Shown piece by piece: positions 9,788-19,668 of a stretch of DNA of 64,000 bases. How positions within the stretch are numbered: the stretch's first letter is position 1; each line of letters starts with the position of its first letter. Position numbers and translations under genes: made by a program. The notes beneath the pieces were generated by a model. That model was given only the letters and a program-made list of their open reading frames with translations. It made no database searches and had not been told where the DNA came from. This stretch comes from an uncultured Tolumonas sp. (GTDB lineage: Bacteria > Pseudomonadota > Gammaproteobacteria > Enterobacterales > Aeromonadaceae): positions 248,001-312,000 of the forward strand of contig NZ_OY781371.1 of the NCBI RefSeq assembly GCF_963676665.1, read 5' to 3'.

Positions 9788-10876
9788 ATGGCTGGTAATA
9801 CTTTCGGACAATTATTTCGGGTCACTACCTTTGGCGAAAGCCATGGTCTGGCTTTAGGCGCAATTGTGGATGGTTGTCCTCCGGGCATGGCATTAACAGA
9901 AGCCGATTTGCAGGGCGATCTGGATCGTCGTAAACCAGGTACTTCGCGTTTTACGACCCAACGTCGTGAAGATGATGCAGTTAAGATCCTATCTGGTGTC
10001 TTTGAAGGTAAAACTACCGGCACGTCGATTGGTCTGTTAATTGAAAATACCGATCAGCGTTCCAAAGATTATTCTGATATTAAAGATGTATTCCGTCCGG
10101 GGCATGCGGATTATACCTACCATCAGAAATACGGGATCCGAGATTACCGTGGTGGTGGTCGCTCTTCTGCTCGTGAAACCGCGATGCGGGTTGCTGCGGG
10201 TGCAATTGCGAAAAAATATCTGAAAGAACACTGCGGCATTGAGATTTTTGGTTATCTGGACCAACTCGGCCCGATCAAAGCTGAACGTTTCGATAAATCA
10301 ATCATTGAGACTAACCCGTTTTTCTTTGCTGATCCGGATAAATTGGATGAGTTGGATGCGTTCATGCGTGATCTGAAAAAACAGGGCGATTCTATCGGTG
10401 CAAAATTGAAGGTAGTGGCGACTTGTGTGCCGGTTGGTTTAGGTGAGCCGGTATTTGATCGTCTCGATGCGGATATCGCACATGCCATGATGGGCATCAA
10501 TGCGGTAAAAGGTGTTGAGGTCGGTGATGGCTTTGCCGTGGTTGAACAACATGGTTCAGAACATCGCGACCCTATGCGACCTGAAGGTTTCCAAAGTAAT
10601 CATGCGGGTGGCATTTTAGGCGGCATCTCCAGTGGTCAGGAGATTGTGGTGGGGTTAGCGCTGAAACCAACTTCCAGCATTATGGTGCCAGGTGAAACGA
10701 TTGATAAACAAGGCAACGCAGTCGAGATGGTAACCCGTGGTCGTCATGATCCTTGTGTTGGCATTCGTGCGGTACCAATTGCCGAAGCAATGCTGGCATT
10801 AGTGCTGATGGATCATTTGCTGCGTCATCGCGGCCAAAATTTTGATGTAGTTACAGAAACACCAAAACTGAAATAA
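9788..10876 (+). CDS. aroC: Chorismate synthase
   Basis: AroC converts 5-enolpyruvylshikimate-3-phosphate to chorismate using reduced FMN, the last shikimate-pathway step. The protein is 362 aa (E. coli 361). It starts [20 protein letters not shown], carrying the family signature with the active-site His; [14 protein letters not shown] and the [14 protein letters not shown]-binding segment follow near residues 120-135, and [13 protein letters not shown] near 317-329. It follows prmB by 10 nt and is closed by a strong terminator. Confidence 0.97.
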   Translation: MAGNTFGQLFRVTTFGESHGLALGAIVDGCPPGMALTEADLQGDLDRRKPGTSRFTTQRREDDAVKILSGVFEGKTTGTSIGLLIENTDQRSKDYSDIKDVFRPGHADYTYHQKYGIRDYRGGGRSSARETAMRVAAGAIAKKYLKEHCGIEIFGYLDQLGPIKAERFDKSIIETNPFFFADPDKLDELDAFMRDLKKQGDSIGAKLKVVATCVPVGLGEPVFDRLDADIAHAMMGINAVKGVEVGDGFAVVEQHGSEHRDPMRPEGFQSNHAGGILGGISSGQEIVVGLALKPTSSIMVPGETIDKQGNAVEMVTRGRHDPCVGIRAVPIAEAMLALVLMDHLLRHRGQNFDVVTETPKLK

Positions 10877-10892
10877 CAGTTATCCATATGTA

Positions 10893-10922
10893 AAAAGACC
10901 GCCGTTGGGCGGTCTTTTCGTT
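10893..10922 (+). terminator. Rho-independent terminator after aroC
   Basis: A stem AAAAGACCGCC (10893-10903) pairs with GGCGGTCTTTT (10908-10918) around a GTTG loop. A-tracts and T-tracts on both sides make it potentially bidirectional, also serving the convergent terC-family gene. Confidence 0.88.
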
Positions 10923-10960
10923 TCTAGGACTAACTAGTCGCAGTGAAGTATGCCGAGAAA

Positions 10961-11716
10961 TTACTGGTTCTCTTCTTCAAATGTTTTGTGCAGATGCACT
11001 GGTTTTTCAATACCCTTACGCATTTTGATATTGAGCATTTCCACAATCAGTGAGAAGGCCATTGCGGTATAGATGTAGGCTTTCGAGATATGCAGATCGA
11101 AACCTTCGGCAATCAGTGCCATCCCGACCATGATCAAAAACGCCAGTGCCAGAATTTTCAATGTTGGATTTTCATCAACAAAGTCGCCAATCGGTTTGGC
11201 TGCAAACATCATGACACCAACAGCAACCACGATAGCCAATACCATAACAGGGACATGATCAGCCATGCCAACAGCGGTGATGACGGAATCAAGGCTGAAC
11301 ACAATGTCTAGAATGGCAATCTGCAGCAGGGTAGAAAGAAAACTGACTTTTTTCTGACTATCATGATGTTCTTCAGCACTACCTTCTAGGCTAGAGTGAA
11401 TTTCATGGGTGCTTTTCCAGATCAGGAATAGACCACCAATAATCAGAATTAAATCCCGGCCTGAAATGGCTTCCGACATGATAGTAAACAGCGGAGCGGT
11501 TAGTCGCATCACCCAAGCTAAAGAAAGTAGCAGCAGGATGCGGGTGATCATGGCGCCGCCTAAACCTAAAATTCGACCACGCTGGCGTTGTTCAGGCGGC
11601 AATTTCCCGACCAGAATTGAAATAAAAATGATGTTATCTATACCTAATACAATTTCCAGCAGTGTTAAGGTAGCCAGCGCTACCCATGCTGAGGGATCAG
11701 CAATCCATTCGAACAT
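10961..11716 (-). CDS. ygdQ: TerC/YgdQ-family integral membrane protein
   Basis: A 251-aa inner-membrane protein with about seven hydrophobic segments. The two internally related motifs of the TerC family are visible: LEIVLGIDNIIFISILV near residue 20 and LDIVFSLDSVITAVGM near 135, each with a conserved Asp inside the membrane that may bind metal. YgdQ-type proteins are implicated in metal export coupled to secreted-protein metallation, but substrate cannot be read from sequence. A cytoplasmic loop near 105-120 is His/Glu/Ser rich. It stands alone, convergent with aroC. Confidence 0.85.
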   Translation of the reverse strand: MFEWIADPSAWVALATLTLLEIVLGIDNIIFISILVGKLPPEQRQRGRILGLGGAMITRILLLLSLAWVMRLTAPLFTIMSEAISGRDLILIIGGLFLIWKSTHEIHSSLEGSAEEHHDSQKKVSFLSTLLQIAILDIVFSLDSVITAVGMADHVPVMVLAIVVAVGVMMFAAKPIGDFVDENPTLKILALAFLIMVGMALIAEGFDLHISKAYIYTAMAFSLIVEMLNIKMRKGIEKPVHLHKTFEEENQ

Positions 11717-11807
11717 AGGGGTATCCAGTTAAAGAGAGCAATAAAACAGACCACAATAGAGTCTAGCAGTCTGTCTTTATCGTCGTTAGCAGGAAAAAAC
11801 GAAGTGA

Positions 11808-12275
11808 TTATTCGGTTTTGCTGATAGATTGTGATGTGTCAGTCAAATGATTGCTTTGGAGCTGGCGCCCAAGTGCTTCATCCGTTACGTCATATATTAA
11901 CAATCCAATATGCTGCACGTTACCGGTGAAGTCAGGTAGCGGCATAATAGTGACGTTCTGATACATGAATTCTGCACTGCCCGTGATGGGGCGATAGTTA
12001 GAAAAACGGAATAAATAAGGTTTTTGTTCCCATGAGATAAAAGCCCGGGTATTCAGCGTTTGAACCATCGCCAGCTTACGTTCTAACCATGCTTGATCGA
12101 GGTTTGGATAAATATCATACAAATCCCGATCTTTAACTTCACTGCTCAGTTTCCCGCTGTGACTTTCCATAAAGCCATTCCAGATCTGTACCCGATTTTC
12201 CAGATCGATGACCACCAGTCCAACGTCTAACGCTTGAATAATATTGGCAAGCCAATGGAATTCACGGATATCCAT
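11808..12275 (-). CDS. Stand-alone PAS-domain protein
   Basis: A 155-aa protein made almost entirely of one PAS fold: IIQALDVGLVVIDLENRVQIWNGFMESHSG is the characteristic PAS opening, followed by a PAC-like end (YQNVTIMPLPDFTGNVQHIGLLIYDVTDE). It has no output domain, so it probably modulates a partner. It lies 8 nt downstream of the receiver-CheC-like gene and in the same direction as the FIST-GGDEF-EAL gene, suggesting a three-gene signalling operon. Ligand (redox, flavin, haem or small molecule) cannot be told from sequence. Confidence 0.8.
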   Translation of the reverse strand: MDIREFHWLANIIQALDVGLVVIDLENRVQIWNGFMESHSGKLSSEVKDRDLYDIYPNLDQAWLERKLAMVQTLNTRAFISWEQKPYLFRFSNYRPITGSAEFMYQNVTIMPLPDFTGNVQHIGLLIYDVTDEALGRQLQSNHLTDTSQSISKTE

Positions 12276-12283
12276 GTTGCCTC

Positions 12284-13282
12284 CTAGAGCAGATGCATGA
12301 TCTTATGATTCATGAACTGGAGTGAATCTTCAGTAAATAATAGCAGCAAATCGCACTGCACCTGATGATCACGGATTTTATAGTTAATTTCGATCGCCAG
12401 TGTTCTGCGCCAGCGATGCTGATTTGCTTTAATTAAATCTTCAACAGGACGGTGCTGCCCAAGCACCACCGGATGTCCCTGATTAAATGGCACATCCAGT
12501 TGCATCGCAAAACCACGCAAGAAAGCACCAATCAAGACGTTAGACATATCCATCAGCAATTCCAGTTCGGCATTCCGATCCAGTACGCCTTGATATTTCA
12601 TCAGCTTGGCTAAGTCGGTAAAGCTGGAGTCATGGAATAAAACTAACGCCTCACCGGCAATACCAGCACCAATAAAGCCCTGACATACCGCAGATAGGGT
12701 GCTTTCACCCGATGCGGAGTTCAGCGCCATATGTAATTCACTGACTTCCAGCACATTCACGTTTGGGATTGGTAAAATAACAAATTGGCCTAACATCCGG
12801 GCTAACAGATCTGCTGCTTGCCCCATCGCGACGTTAGCCAATTCTTGGTAGACATCGCGAACCTCCACGCTCAGGTTTAGTGTTTGCTCGGCGAGGGCAG
12901 TTGATTCGCCGCCTGGCTGATAGAGATTAAATTCCTTCAATAAAGAGGCAATATCTTCGGAGGAGCAGGGTTTTTTGATAAAAGATAATGCTCCGAGTTG
13001 CATCACTTGCGCATGAGCTTCGGGCTGTATATCACCGGAAACAACGATGACTTTTGTTTTCAGTGCTTCATCTTTAATTGCCTGTAGCACTTGATAACCA
13101 TCCATCACTGGCATGGTCAGATCAAGAAATACCAGATCACCATGACCAGACAATATTTGCTCTAATCCTTCCTGACCATTGCCAGCAAAGTGAATATTTA
13201 CATTCCAGTCAGACGGTAATGCTCTGGCCAGCTGTTTACGGGCAAAACCTGAGTCATCACAGATCAATACATTTAGCGGCAT
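12284..13282 (-). CDS. Response regulator with CheC/CheX-like domain
   Basis: Residues 1-120 form a receiver domain with the acidic pair D9-D10, phospho-acceptor D54 (LVFLDLTMP), S82 and K103. Residues about 130-332 resemble the CheC/CheX/FliY phosphatase fold: the first conserved helix carries ELAN and the second DMSN, the latter with Asp in place of the usual Glu of ExxN. CheC-type proteins dephosphorylate CheY~P or other receivers. This gene may therefore act as a self-controlled phosphatase linked to chemotaxis or cyclic-di-GMP signalling. It is followed after 8 nt by the PAS protein and preceded by the FIST-GGDEF-EAL gene with 142 bp between. Confidence 0.82.
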   Translation of the reverse strand: MPLNVLICDDSGFARKQLARALPSDWNVNIHFAGNGQEGLEQILSGHGDLVFLDLTMPVMDGYQVLQAIKDEALKTKVIVVSGDIQPEAHAQVMQLGALSFIKKPCSSEDIASLLKEFNLYQPGGESTALAEQTLNLSVEVRDVYQELANVAMGQAADLLARMLGQFVILPIPNVNVLEVSELHMALNSASGESTLSAVCQGFIGAGIAGEALVLFHDSSFTDLAKLMKYQGVLDRNAELELLMDMSNVLIGAFLRGFAMQLDVPFNQGHPVVLGQHRPVEDLIKANQHRWRRTLAIEINYKIRDHQVQCDLLLLFTEDSLQFMNHKIMHLL

Positions 13283-13424
13283 GCTGATTTCTCATATCGG
13301 GTATTTTCTTGAGTATAAAATGAGAATGAGTAAATGAATGCGAGTTTCTGATCTACAAACACAGAAGCGCGATCCATTTATCTATTTAGCTGCATTCCTG
13401 TCAGCTAAATCGCAATTTATTACA

Positions 13425-15986
13425 TCATAATCGTAAGGCTTGTGATGAAAGTAACCGAAGTAAATCAGCTTCACTTACTGGCGGTGAGAGGTAATAACCT
13501 TGCAGATAATCAATTTTAAGACGTCGACAGATCTGTGCTAACTCGACGTTACAAACATATTCGGCAACGGTTTTGACGCCAATTTTTTTAGAAAAAGTAA
13601 CGATTGATTCAACGATATCAAGAATAAGCGGATCGAGATGACACTCTTTGATTAATGAGCCATCTATTTTTAGATGACCTGCACCCAGATGCGCCAAATG
13701 TGAGTAGTTGGAATAACCGGAACCAAAATCATCTACTGCCAACGATGCTCCCGCGAGAGCGATCCGTTTTTGAAAAGCTCGAACCAATTCATAGTCACCC
13801 ATGCTTTCTGTTTCCACAATCTCAAAAATCAGACGCTGGGCTATTGAACGGTCTGCCAGGATGCTGTCGATATAATTTAGTGTATCGGAATTGGTAAAAT
13901 CATGAGCACTGAGATTCACCGCAAAACTGTGTGCGGTGGACTTGATCATTTTTACAGCTTCGGTCAGCACTTTTTTGGTGATTTCAGGATACAAATTGGC
14001 TTTTTGCGCGACATGAATGAATTCATTCGGCGGTACAACTTTGCTTTCTTCATCAAAGAGACGGATCAGGCATTCAAAATGGCTGATGGTGTTGTTATTT
14101 GCATGATAAATAGGTTGATATTGCACCCATAGCTGATCGTTTTGTATCGCTCGTTTAACCTTTTTGGTCATGATCTGGTTAGATTCCATTTCTTGCAAAA
14201 TGGGCAGATCCTTATGATAAAACACGATACTTGAATGTTCTTTTCTGGCTTGTATCAGCGCTTTATCTGCGCGTGTCAGCAGTGGTGTGGCATTTTCCTG
14301 CCATTTCTCCGGGCGGGAGCTGATACCGGTGCAAAACTGAATGCTGAAGCGATCTTGTCTTACTTCAATATCTGCATGCTTAAAATCATCCAGCACATCA
14401 TTAATCGTATCGGTAAACGTAGTTTCCTGAATATGATTAGTGGCTGCTAAGGCGTATTGCCCACCAGTCAGATGATACAAACGATAGCTGGGAGTGGTAG
14501 TGACCGGAACCTGATTTTGAATTCGGGCAGCTACTTTATTGAGTACATGGTCGCCAGTATCAATACCATAAAAATCGTTAATCGCACTGAACGATAGAAT
14601 ATCCAGGATAGCTAAATGTCGGGGAAAAAAATCTTGGTTGTAAGTCAGATCACGCAACAGATGATTACGATTGGGTAACCCGGTCAGTTTCTTAAAATAG
14701 AGCTGATCATAGATGGTTTTTGTCTGTCGGTTAATTTCATCTTGTAGTGAATTATTGACCTGATCCAGTTCATTGCTGGTGGTACGAAATAAATGGTACA
14801 GACCGGATTGTTGCAAATTGGTTTGTAGTTTCCATTTTTCGATCGGTTTTTGCATGCTTAACGGCGCGGATTCTGACATCAACAAACAGGTTAAGGTATG
14901 CCCCAGAATATGTGCACTTTGCTTATGATGGAAAAATTCACCATAAGAAAAGAAGCCAGCTATATTCGGGTGATCCTGGAATATTTCCAGCTCTGACTGA
15001 ACATTCTCTTTCAGGTAGTCGAGTCGTCCGGCACAAGAATAGATAAAGGCTGCTTCAGCATGTGCTAATGGCAACTGCGATAATAGATAGCGTGATTCTT
15101 TGGCGATATTCGGCAGATCTGAGAACGCAAATTGTACCTTGCTGTTTTCCAATAACTTTCCATCAAAAGTAATTGACCCGTCAGCGTGAAAAATTCGTGG
15201 ATTGCGGGACAGCGTGACACCATTTTGTATTTGATACAGTGGAAAATCGGCCATGGCCGTTGATAAACAGGCTGCTACTTCAGCACCAAGATATTTAGCG
15301 TAGATATCCTGTGCTGGTTGATGGTCGATGGTAAATACTCGGTTGTACTGCACCGACGTCAGTGTGAGTTGTTTGCCTATCCCATTCCAACCAAAGGCAT
15401 ATTTGTTAAATAAATATAATTGGGATGATGATATCGAGGCTAATACGATACCTTGATCGGCAATACCGTGTTCTGTGAACTGTAATGGTGGCTCAGATGT
15501 TGATCCCTGAGATGAATAGCCACCGGCTAAAACGACATCCGGGTTTAACAAGCAAAGTTCATCCAGCAGAAAACCGGCTTGCTGAATCGAAGGGCTGGAA
15601 AATAACAGCATTAAGCGAGTATTTTCACTCACCAAACGCTGGTCTATCAACTTAGCTAATTCGGATAAATTATCCTGACATATTGGTATCAGTAATGTTT
15701 TTACCTGACTATGTTCAAAGACACAGAATTGTAAGATGGTGTGTTGAGAGCTATAACGTTGGCCTGCGATCCATGAACCGGTGGATGTGCCGATAATTTT
15801 TGCGTTGGGTAATACTGTTTGAATAGCACTAATGATGCCTGCTACGGCCGTTTTTTGCGTCAGGCAAGTGAATGCTTGTATCAGAGTTTGTTGTTCATCA
15901 GTGATATTGTGTTGCGAGCAAAAGGCGCGGAGTGAAGACAACAGTTCACTATGACTTTCAATTTCTAAAACATAAGTTTTAATCAT
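13425..15986 (-). CDS. FIST sensor with degenerate GGDEF and intact EAL domains
   Basis: An 853-aa fusion. Residues about 30-220 are a FIST N domain (KIIGTSTGSWIAG, VVLAGGYSSQG) and 220-390 a FIST C domain (FSYGEFF), a soluble sensor found with chemotaxis and cyclic-di-GMP proteins. A GGDEF fold follows (about 425-580), but its active loop reads GGQYA, so diguanylate cyclase activity is unlikely. The EAL domain (about 590-850) keeps ECLIR, VNLSAHD, FEIVETES, VDDFGSGYS, LKIDGSLIKE and QGYYLSPP, so phosphodiesterase activity is likely. No membrane segment is seen. Some FIST proteins (NosP) bind haem and nitric oxide; whether this one does is unknown. Confidence 0.88.
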   Translation of the reverse strand: MIKTYVLEIESHSELLSSLRAFCSQHNITDEQQTLIQAFTCLTQKTAVAGIISAIQTVLPNAKIIGTSTGSWIAGQRYSSQHTILQFCVFEHSQVKTLLIPICQDNLSELAKLIDQRLVSENTRLMLLFSSPSIQQAGFLLDELCLLNPDVVLAGGYSSQGSTSEPPLQFTEHGIADQGIVLASISSSQLYLFNKYAFGWNGIGKQLTLTSVQYNRVFTIDHQPAQDIYAKYLGAEVAACLSTAMADFPLYQIQNGVTLSRNPRIFHADGSITFDGKLLENSKVQFAFSDLPNIAKESRYLLSQLPLAHAEAAFIYSCAGRLDYLKENVQSELEIFQDHPNIAGFFSYGEFFHHKQSAHILGHTLTCLLMSESAPLSMQKPIEKWKLQTNLQQSGLYHLFRTTSNELDQVNNSLQDEINRQTKTIYDQLYFKKLTGLPNRNHLLRDLTYNQDFFPRHLAILDILSFSAINDFYGIDTGDHVLNKVAARIQNQVPVTTTPSYRLYHLTGGQYALAATNHIQETTFTDTINDVLDDFKHADIEVRQDRFSIQFCTGISSRPEKWQENATPLLTRADKALIQARKEHSSIVFYHKDLPILQEMESNQIMTKKVKRAIQNDQLWVQYQPIYHANNNTISHFECLIRLFDEESKVVPPNEFIHVAQKANLYPEITKKVLTEAVKMIKSTAHSFAVNLSAHDFTNSDTLNYIDSILADRSIAQRLIFEIVETESMGDYELVRAFQKRIALAGASLAVDDFGSGYSNYSHLAHLGAGHLKIDGSLIKECHLDPLILDIVESIVTFSKKIGVKTVAEYVCNVELAQICRRLKIDYLQGYYLSPPVSEADLLRLLSSQALRL

Positions 15987-16161
15987 AAATGCTGTTCACC
16001 GCTTACTTTGCTTATTTTCAAACTAATAGTATATCGATTATAAACATACCGATAATCTATTCTCATTTAAGTCATATCAACAACAGCTGGATTCGATGAA
16101 TCCGTGATCCGTTATACATAACATTCATAAAATTTTTCTAGTTCAACAACGAGAACATGTC

Positions 16162-16884
16162 ATGAATACGACGATTACTCAAATCAAAGCGCACAAATCC
16201 ATCCGTGCTTATACCGACCAACCGATCACCGCGGAGCAACTTGATGAAATTCTGGCTGCAGCGCAACAAGCTCCGAGTTCTAGTTTTCTGCAGGCTGCAT
16301 CGATTATTAGGATCACGGATAAAACGTTACGAGCTCAGATCATGCAGTTGTCTGCCGAACAAGCATACATAGCCGGCGCTGCGGAGTTTCTACTTTTTTG
16401 TGCGGATTTTAATCGTCATAAACAAATTGTTTCCGATGCCAAAACAGGGTTCGTTGAGCAGTTACTCATTGGTGCTACGGATGCTGCCATGATGGGACAA
16501 AATGCGCTGGTGGCTGCAGAATCACTGGGCTTGGGTGGGGTATATATTGGTGCGGTACGAAATCATCCGGCAGAAATTGGTGAATTATTAGGTTTGCCAG
16601 AACTGGTTATTCCTCTTTTTGGTTTGTGTTTAGGTTATCCAGCACAAGACCCAGAGGTTAAACCTCGTTTACCGCGTGCATTGGTTGTGCATGAAAACCG
16701 CTATCAACCGCTGAACAAAACACTGCTGGCGCAATATGATGACCAAATGCGGGCTTATTATGCATCACGCACAAGCAACAATAAGGACCAAAGCTGGTCA
16801 AGTCAGATCACGGCTATTTTGGGTAGGGAAGCGCGCCCTTACATGCTGAATTATTTACAGCAGCAGGGGTATTGCAAAAAATAG
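16162..16884 (+). CDS. nfsA: Oxygen-insensitive NADPH nitroreductase
   Basis: NfsA is an FMN-dependent, NADPH-using nitroreductase that reduces nitroaromatics and quinones by two-electron steps. The 240-aa length equals that of E. coli NfsA. Visible signatures are the N-terminal HKSIRAYTDQPI flavin-binding segment, QQAPSSSFLQAASI near residue 36, and GGVYIGAVRN then PLFGLCLGYP in the middle. The gene is separated from the minus-strand FIST gene by 175 bp and ends in a bidirectional terminator facing adhE. Confidence 0.92.
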   Translation: MNTTITQIKAHKSIRAYTDQPITAEQLDEILAAAQQAPSSSFLQAASIIRITDKTLRAQIMQLSAEQAYIAGAAEFLLFCADFNRHKQIVSDAKTGFVEQLLIGATDAAMMGQNALVAAESLGLGGVYIGAVRNHPAEIGELLGLPELVIPLFGLCLGYPAQDPEVKPRLPRALVVHENRYQPLNKTLLAQYDDQMRAYYASRTSNNKDQSWSSQITAILGREARPYMLNYLQQQGYCKK

Positions 16885-16913
16885 TTCACTAAAGCGGACA
16901 ATGTGCAGAAATG

Positions 16914-16943
16914 AAAAAAGCCTTCAAAATGAAGGCTTTTTTA
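16914..16943 (+). terminator. Bidirectional terminator between nfsA and adhE
   Basis: AAAAAAGCCTTC (16914-16925) pairs with GAAGGCTTTTTT (16931-16942). A-runs and T-runs at both edges make it work for nfsA on the plus strand and adhE on the minus strand. A second 9-bp stem (GTTATCCCT at 16960-16968, AGGGATAAC at 16979-16987) lies between it and the adhE stop and would also form in the adhE 3' end. Confidence 0.88.
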
Positions 16944-16998
16944 TGAAGCTTTGACTTTAGTTATCCCTATCTATCGACAGGGATAACAGCATCAGAAA

Positions 16999-19668
16999 TT
17001 ATTTTTTCTTTTTGCCTTCGTCTTTTTTAGCTTCTTTAACTTCTTCGCCCATGGTTACAGCTTCTGGAGCGTAAGCACGACCGTAGTAAGAGTCCAGCAA
17101 CAGCTGTTTCAGTTCAGAGATCAATGGGAAACGTGGGTTAGCACCAGTACATTGGTCATCGAACGCTTCAACAGCCAGTTGGTCAACTTTAGCCAGGAAC
17201 GCAGCTTCGTTCACGCCAGCTTCACGGATAGAAGCAGGGATGTCCAATTCAGCTTTCAGACCATCTAACCAAGTCAGCAGTTTTTCAACTTTAACGCCGG
17301 TACGGTCGCCAGAAGAAGTCAGGCCCAAGTGGTCAGCAATTTCTGAATAACGACGACGTGCTTGTGGACGGTCGTATTGAGAGAATGCAGTCTGTTTAGT
17401 TGGGTTGTCGTTCGCGTTGTAACGAATAACGTTTGAAATCAACAGCGCGTTAGCCAGACCGTGAGGAATGTGGAACTCAGCACCCAGTTTGTGAGCCATT
17501 GAGTGACACACGCCCAAGAAAGAGTTAGCAAACGCGATACCAGCGATGGTCGCAGCATTGTGCACTTTTTCACGAGCGATTGGGTCTTTAGAACCATTCG
17601 CATAGCTGCTTGGCAGGTATTCTTTCAACAGTTTCAGAGCTTGCAGCGCTTGACCGTCTGAGTATTCGTTAGCCAGTACAGAAACATAAGCTTCAACAGC
17701 GTGAGTTACTGCGTCAACACCACCGAACGCACACAGAGACTTAGGCATGTTCATAACCAGGTTCGCATCAACGATTGCCATGGTTGGAGTCAGCTCGTAG
17801 TCAGCCAGTGGGTATTTAACGCCACCGTTCAGGTCGTCAGTTACTACCGCGAATGGAGTAACTTCAGAACCAGTACCAGAAGTGGTAGTGATACATACCA
17901 GGTCAGCTTTCACGCCCATTTTAGGGAACTTGTAGATACGTTTACGGATGTCCATGAAACGCATTGCCAGTTCTTCGAAATGAGTTTCTGGATGTTCGTA
18001 CATAACCCACATGATTTTCGCAGCGTCCATTGGTGAACCACCGCCCAGCGCCAGGATCACGTCTGGTTTGAAAGAACGCATCATCTCTGCACCTTTCTTA
18101 ACGATGGTCAGAGTTGGATCTGCAGCCACTTCGTAGAATACTTCTACTTCCATGCCTTTGTCTTTCAGGATAGTAACCAGTTCGTCAGCATAACCGTTGT
18201 TAAACAGGAAGCCGTCGGTAACAACCATTGCGCGTTTTTTGCCTTCCAGGTCAGTCAGTGCGATTGGCAGAGAACCACGACGGAAGTAGATTGATTTTGG
18301 AAGTTTGTGCCACAGCATATTTTCTGCTCGCTTAGCTACTGTCTTCTTGTTGATCAGATGTTTTGGACCTACGTTTTCAGAGATGGAGTTACCACCCCAT
18401 GAACCACAACCCAGAGTCAGCGATGGAGCCAGGTTGAAGTTGTACAGGTCACCGATACCGCCATGAGAAGTTGGGGTGTTAACCAGGATACGAGCAGTCT
18501 TCATCTTGTCACCGAAGTAACGAACGCGATCGTCGTTCTTGTCTTGGTCGGTGTACAGAGCTGAAGTATGACCGATACCGCCCAGATCAACCATCTGGCA
18601 AGCGAAGTCAACAGCTTCAGTGAAGTCTTTCGCACGGAACATACCCAGTGATGGAGACAGTTTTTCGTGAGCGAATTCTTCTTCGTAGCAGATTTTAGCG
18701 CCTTCACCGATCAGGATTTTGGTGTCAGAAGGAACTTTGATGCCAGCTAGTTCAGCGATTTTGGTTGCTGGTTGGCCTACGATTGCCGCGTTCAGGGCAC
18801 CGTTGATCAGCAGAACTTTACGAACTTTGTCTGCTTCATCTTTATTCAGAATGTAGCCGCCGTGAGAAGCGAAACGTTCTTTTACTGCGTCGTAAACTGA
18901 ATCAACTACGATAACAGCCTGTTCAGAAGCACAAACTACACCGTTGTCGAAAGTTTTAGACAACAGGATAGAAGCTACAGCACGTTTGATGTCTGCAGTT
19001 TCGTCGATAACAACTGGAGTGTTACCTGCGCCTACACCGATAGCTGGTTTACCAGAAGAGTAAGCCGCTTTAACCATCGCTGGGCCACCAGTAGCCAGAA
19101 TCAGGTTAATGTCGTTGTGTTTCATCAGGTAGTTAGACATTTCTACTGATGGAGTGTCGATCCAGCCAACGATGTCAGCAGGTGCACCAGCAGCAACAGC
19201 AGCTTCCAGAACGATACGAGCAGCAGCAGCAGTTGAGTTTTTAGCACGTGGGTGCGGGGAGAAAACGATACCGTTACGAGTTTTCAGAGCAATCAGAGAT
19301 TTGAAGATTGCAGTAGAAGTCGGGTTGGTAGTTGGAACGATACCACAGATGATGCCGATTGGTTCAGCAATGGTGATAGTGCCGAAAGTTTTGTCTTCTT
19401 CCAGAATGCCACAGGTTTTTTCGTCTTTGTATTTGTTGTAGATGTACTCAGACGCAAAGTGGTTTTTAGTCACTTTATCTTCAACAATACCCATACCTGA
19501 TTCAGCTGCAGCCATCTGAGCCAAAGGAATACGAGCATTGTTCGCTGCCAGAGCAGCAGCACGGAAGATTTTATCAACCTGTTCTTGGCTGAAAGTTGCA
19601 AATTCGCGTTGAGCTTTTTTGACGCGAGCAATCAGTTCATCCAATTCAGCAACGTTGGTTACTGGCAT
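16999..19668 (-). CDS. adhE: Bifunctional acetaldehyde/alcohol dehydrogenase
   Basis: AdhE reduces acetyl-CoA to acetaldehyde and then ethanol during fermentation, regenerating NAD+; the family assembles into helical spirosomes. The protein (889 aa; E. coli 891) has an N-terminal CoA-acylating aldehyde dehydrogenase with the catalytic Cys in GVVCASEQ near residue 245, a linker near 440-450, and a C-terminal iron alcohol dehydrogenase (GGGSPMDAAK near 545, then LGVCHSMAHKLGAEFHIPHG near 720 with metal-binding His residues). The tail is unusually lysine/glutamate rich (EEVKEAKKDEGKKKK). AGGAG lies just before the ATG. It is divergent from ychE, as in E. coli. Confidence 0.97.
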   Translation of the reverse strand: MPVTNVAELDELIARVKKAQREFATFSQEQVDKIFRAAALAANNARIPLAQMAAAESGMGIVEDKVTKNHFASEYIYNKYKDEKTCGILEEDKTFGTITIAEPIGIICGIVPTTNPTSTAIFKSLIALKTRNGIVFSPHPRAKNSTAAAARIVLEAAVAAGAPADIVGWIDTPSVEMSNYLMKHNDINLILATGGPAMVKAAYSSGKPAIGVGAGNTPVVIDETADIKRAVASILLSKTFDNGVVCASEQAVIVVDSVYDAVKERFASHGGYILNKDEADKVRKVLLINGALNAAIVGQPATKIAELAGIKVPSDTKILIGEGAKICYEEEFAHEKLSPSLGMFRAKDFTEAVDFACQMVDLGGIGHTSALYTDQDKNDDRVRYFGDKMKTARILVNTPTSHGGIGDLYNFNLAPSLTLGCGSWGGNSISENVGPKHLINKKTVAKRAENMLWHKLPKSIYFRRGSLPIALTDLEGKKRAMVVTDGFLFNNGYADELVTILKDKGMEVEVFYEVAADPTLTIVKKGAEMMRSFKPDVILALGGGSPMDAAKIMWVMYEHPETHFEELAMRFMDIRKRIYKFPKMGVKADLVCITTTSGTGSEVTPFAVVTDDLNGGVKYPLADYELTPTMAIVDANLVMNMPKSLCAFGGVDAVTHAVEAYVSVLANEYSDGQALQALKLLKEYLPSSYANGSKDPIAREKVHNAATIAGIAFANSFLGVCHSMAHKLGAEFHIPHGLANALLISNVIRYNANDNPTKQTAFSQYDRPQARRRYSEIADHLGLTSSGDRTGVKVEKLLTWLDGLKAELDIPASIREAGVNEAAFLAKVDQLAVEAFDDQCTGANPRFPLISELKQLLLDSYYGRAYAPEAVTMGEEVKEAKKDEGKKKK

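Noticed and set aside
16960-16987. Similarity of AGGGATAACAG to a homing-endonuclease target
   Set aside because: Only half the site matches and the sequence is explained by a hairpin in the adhE 3' end.
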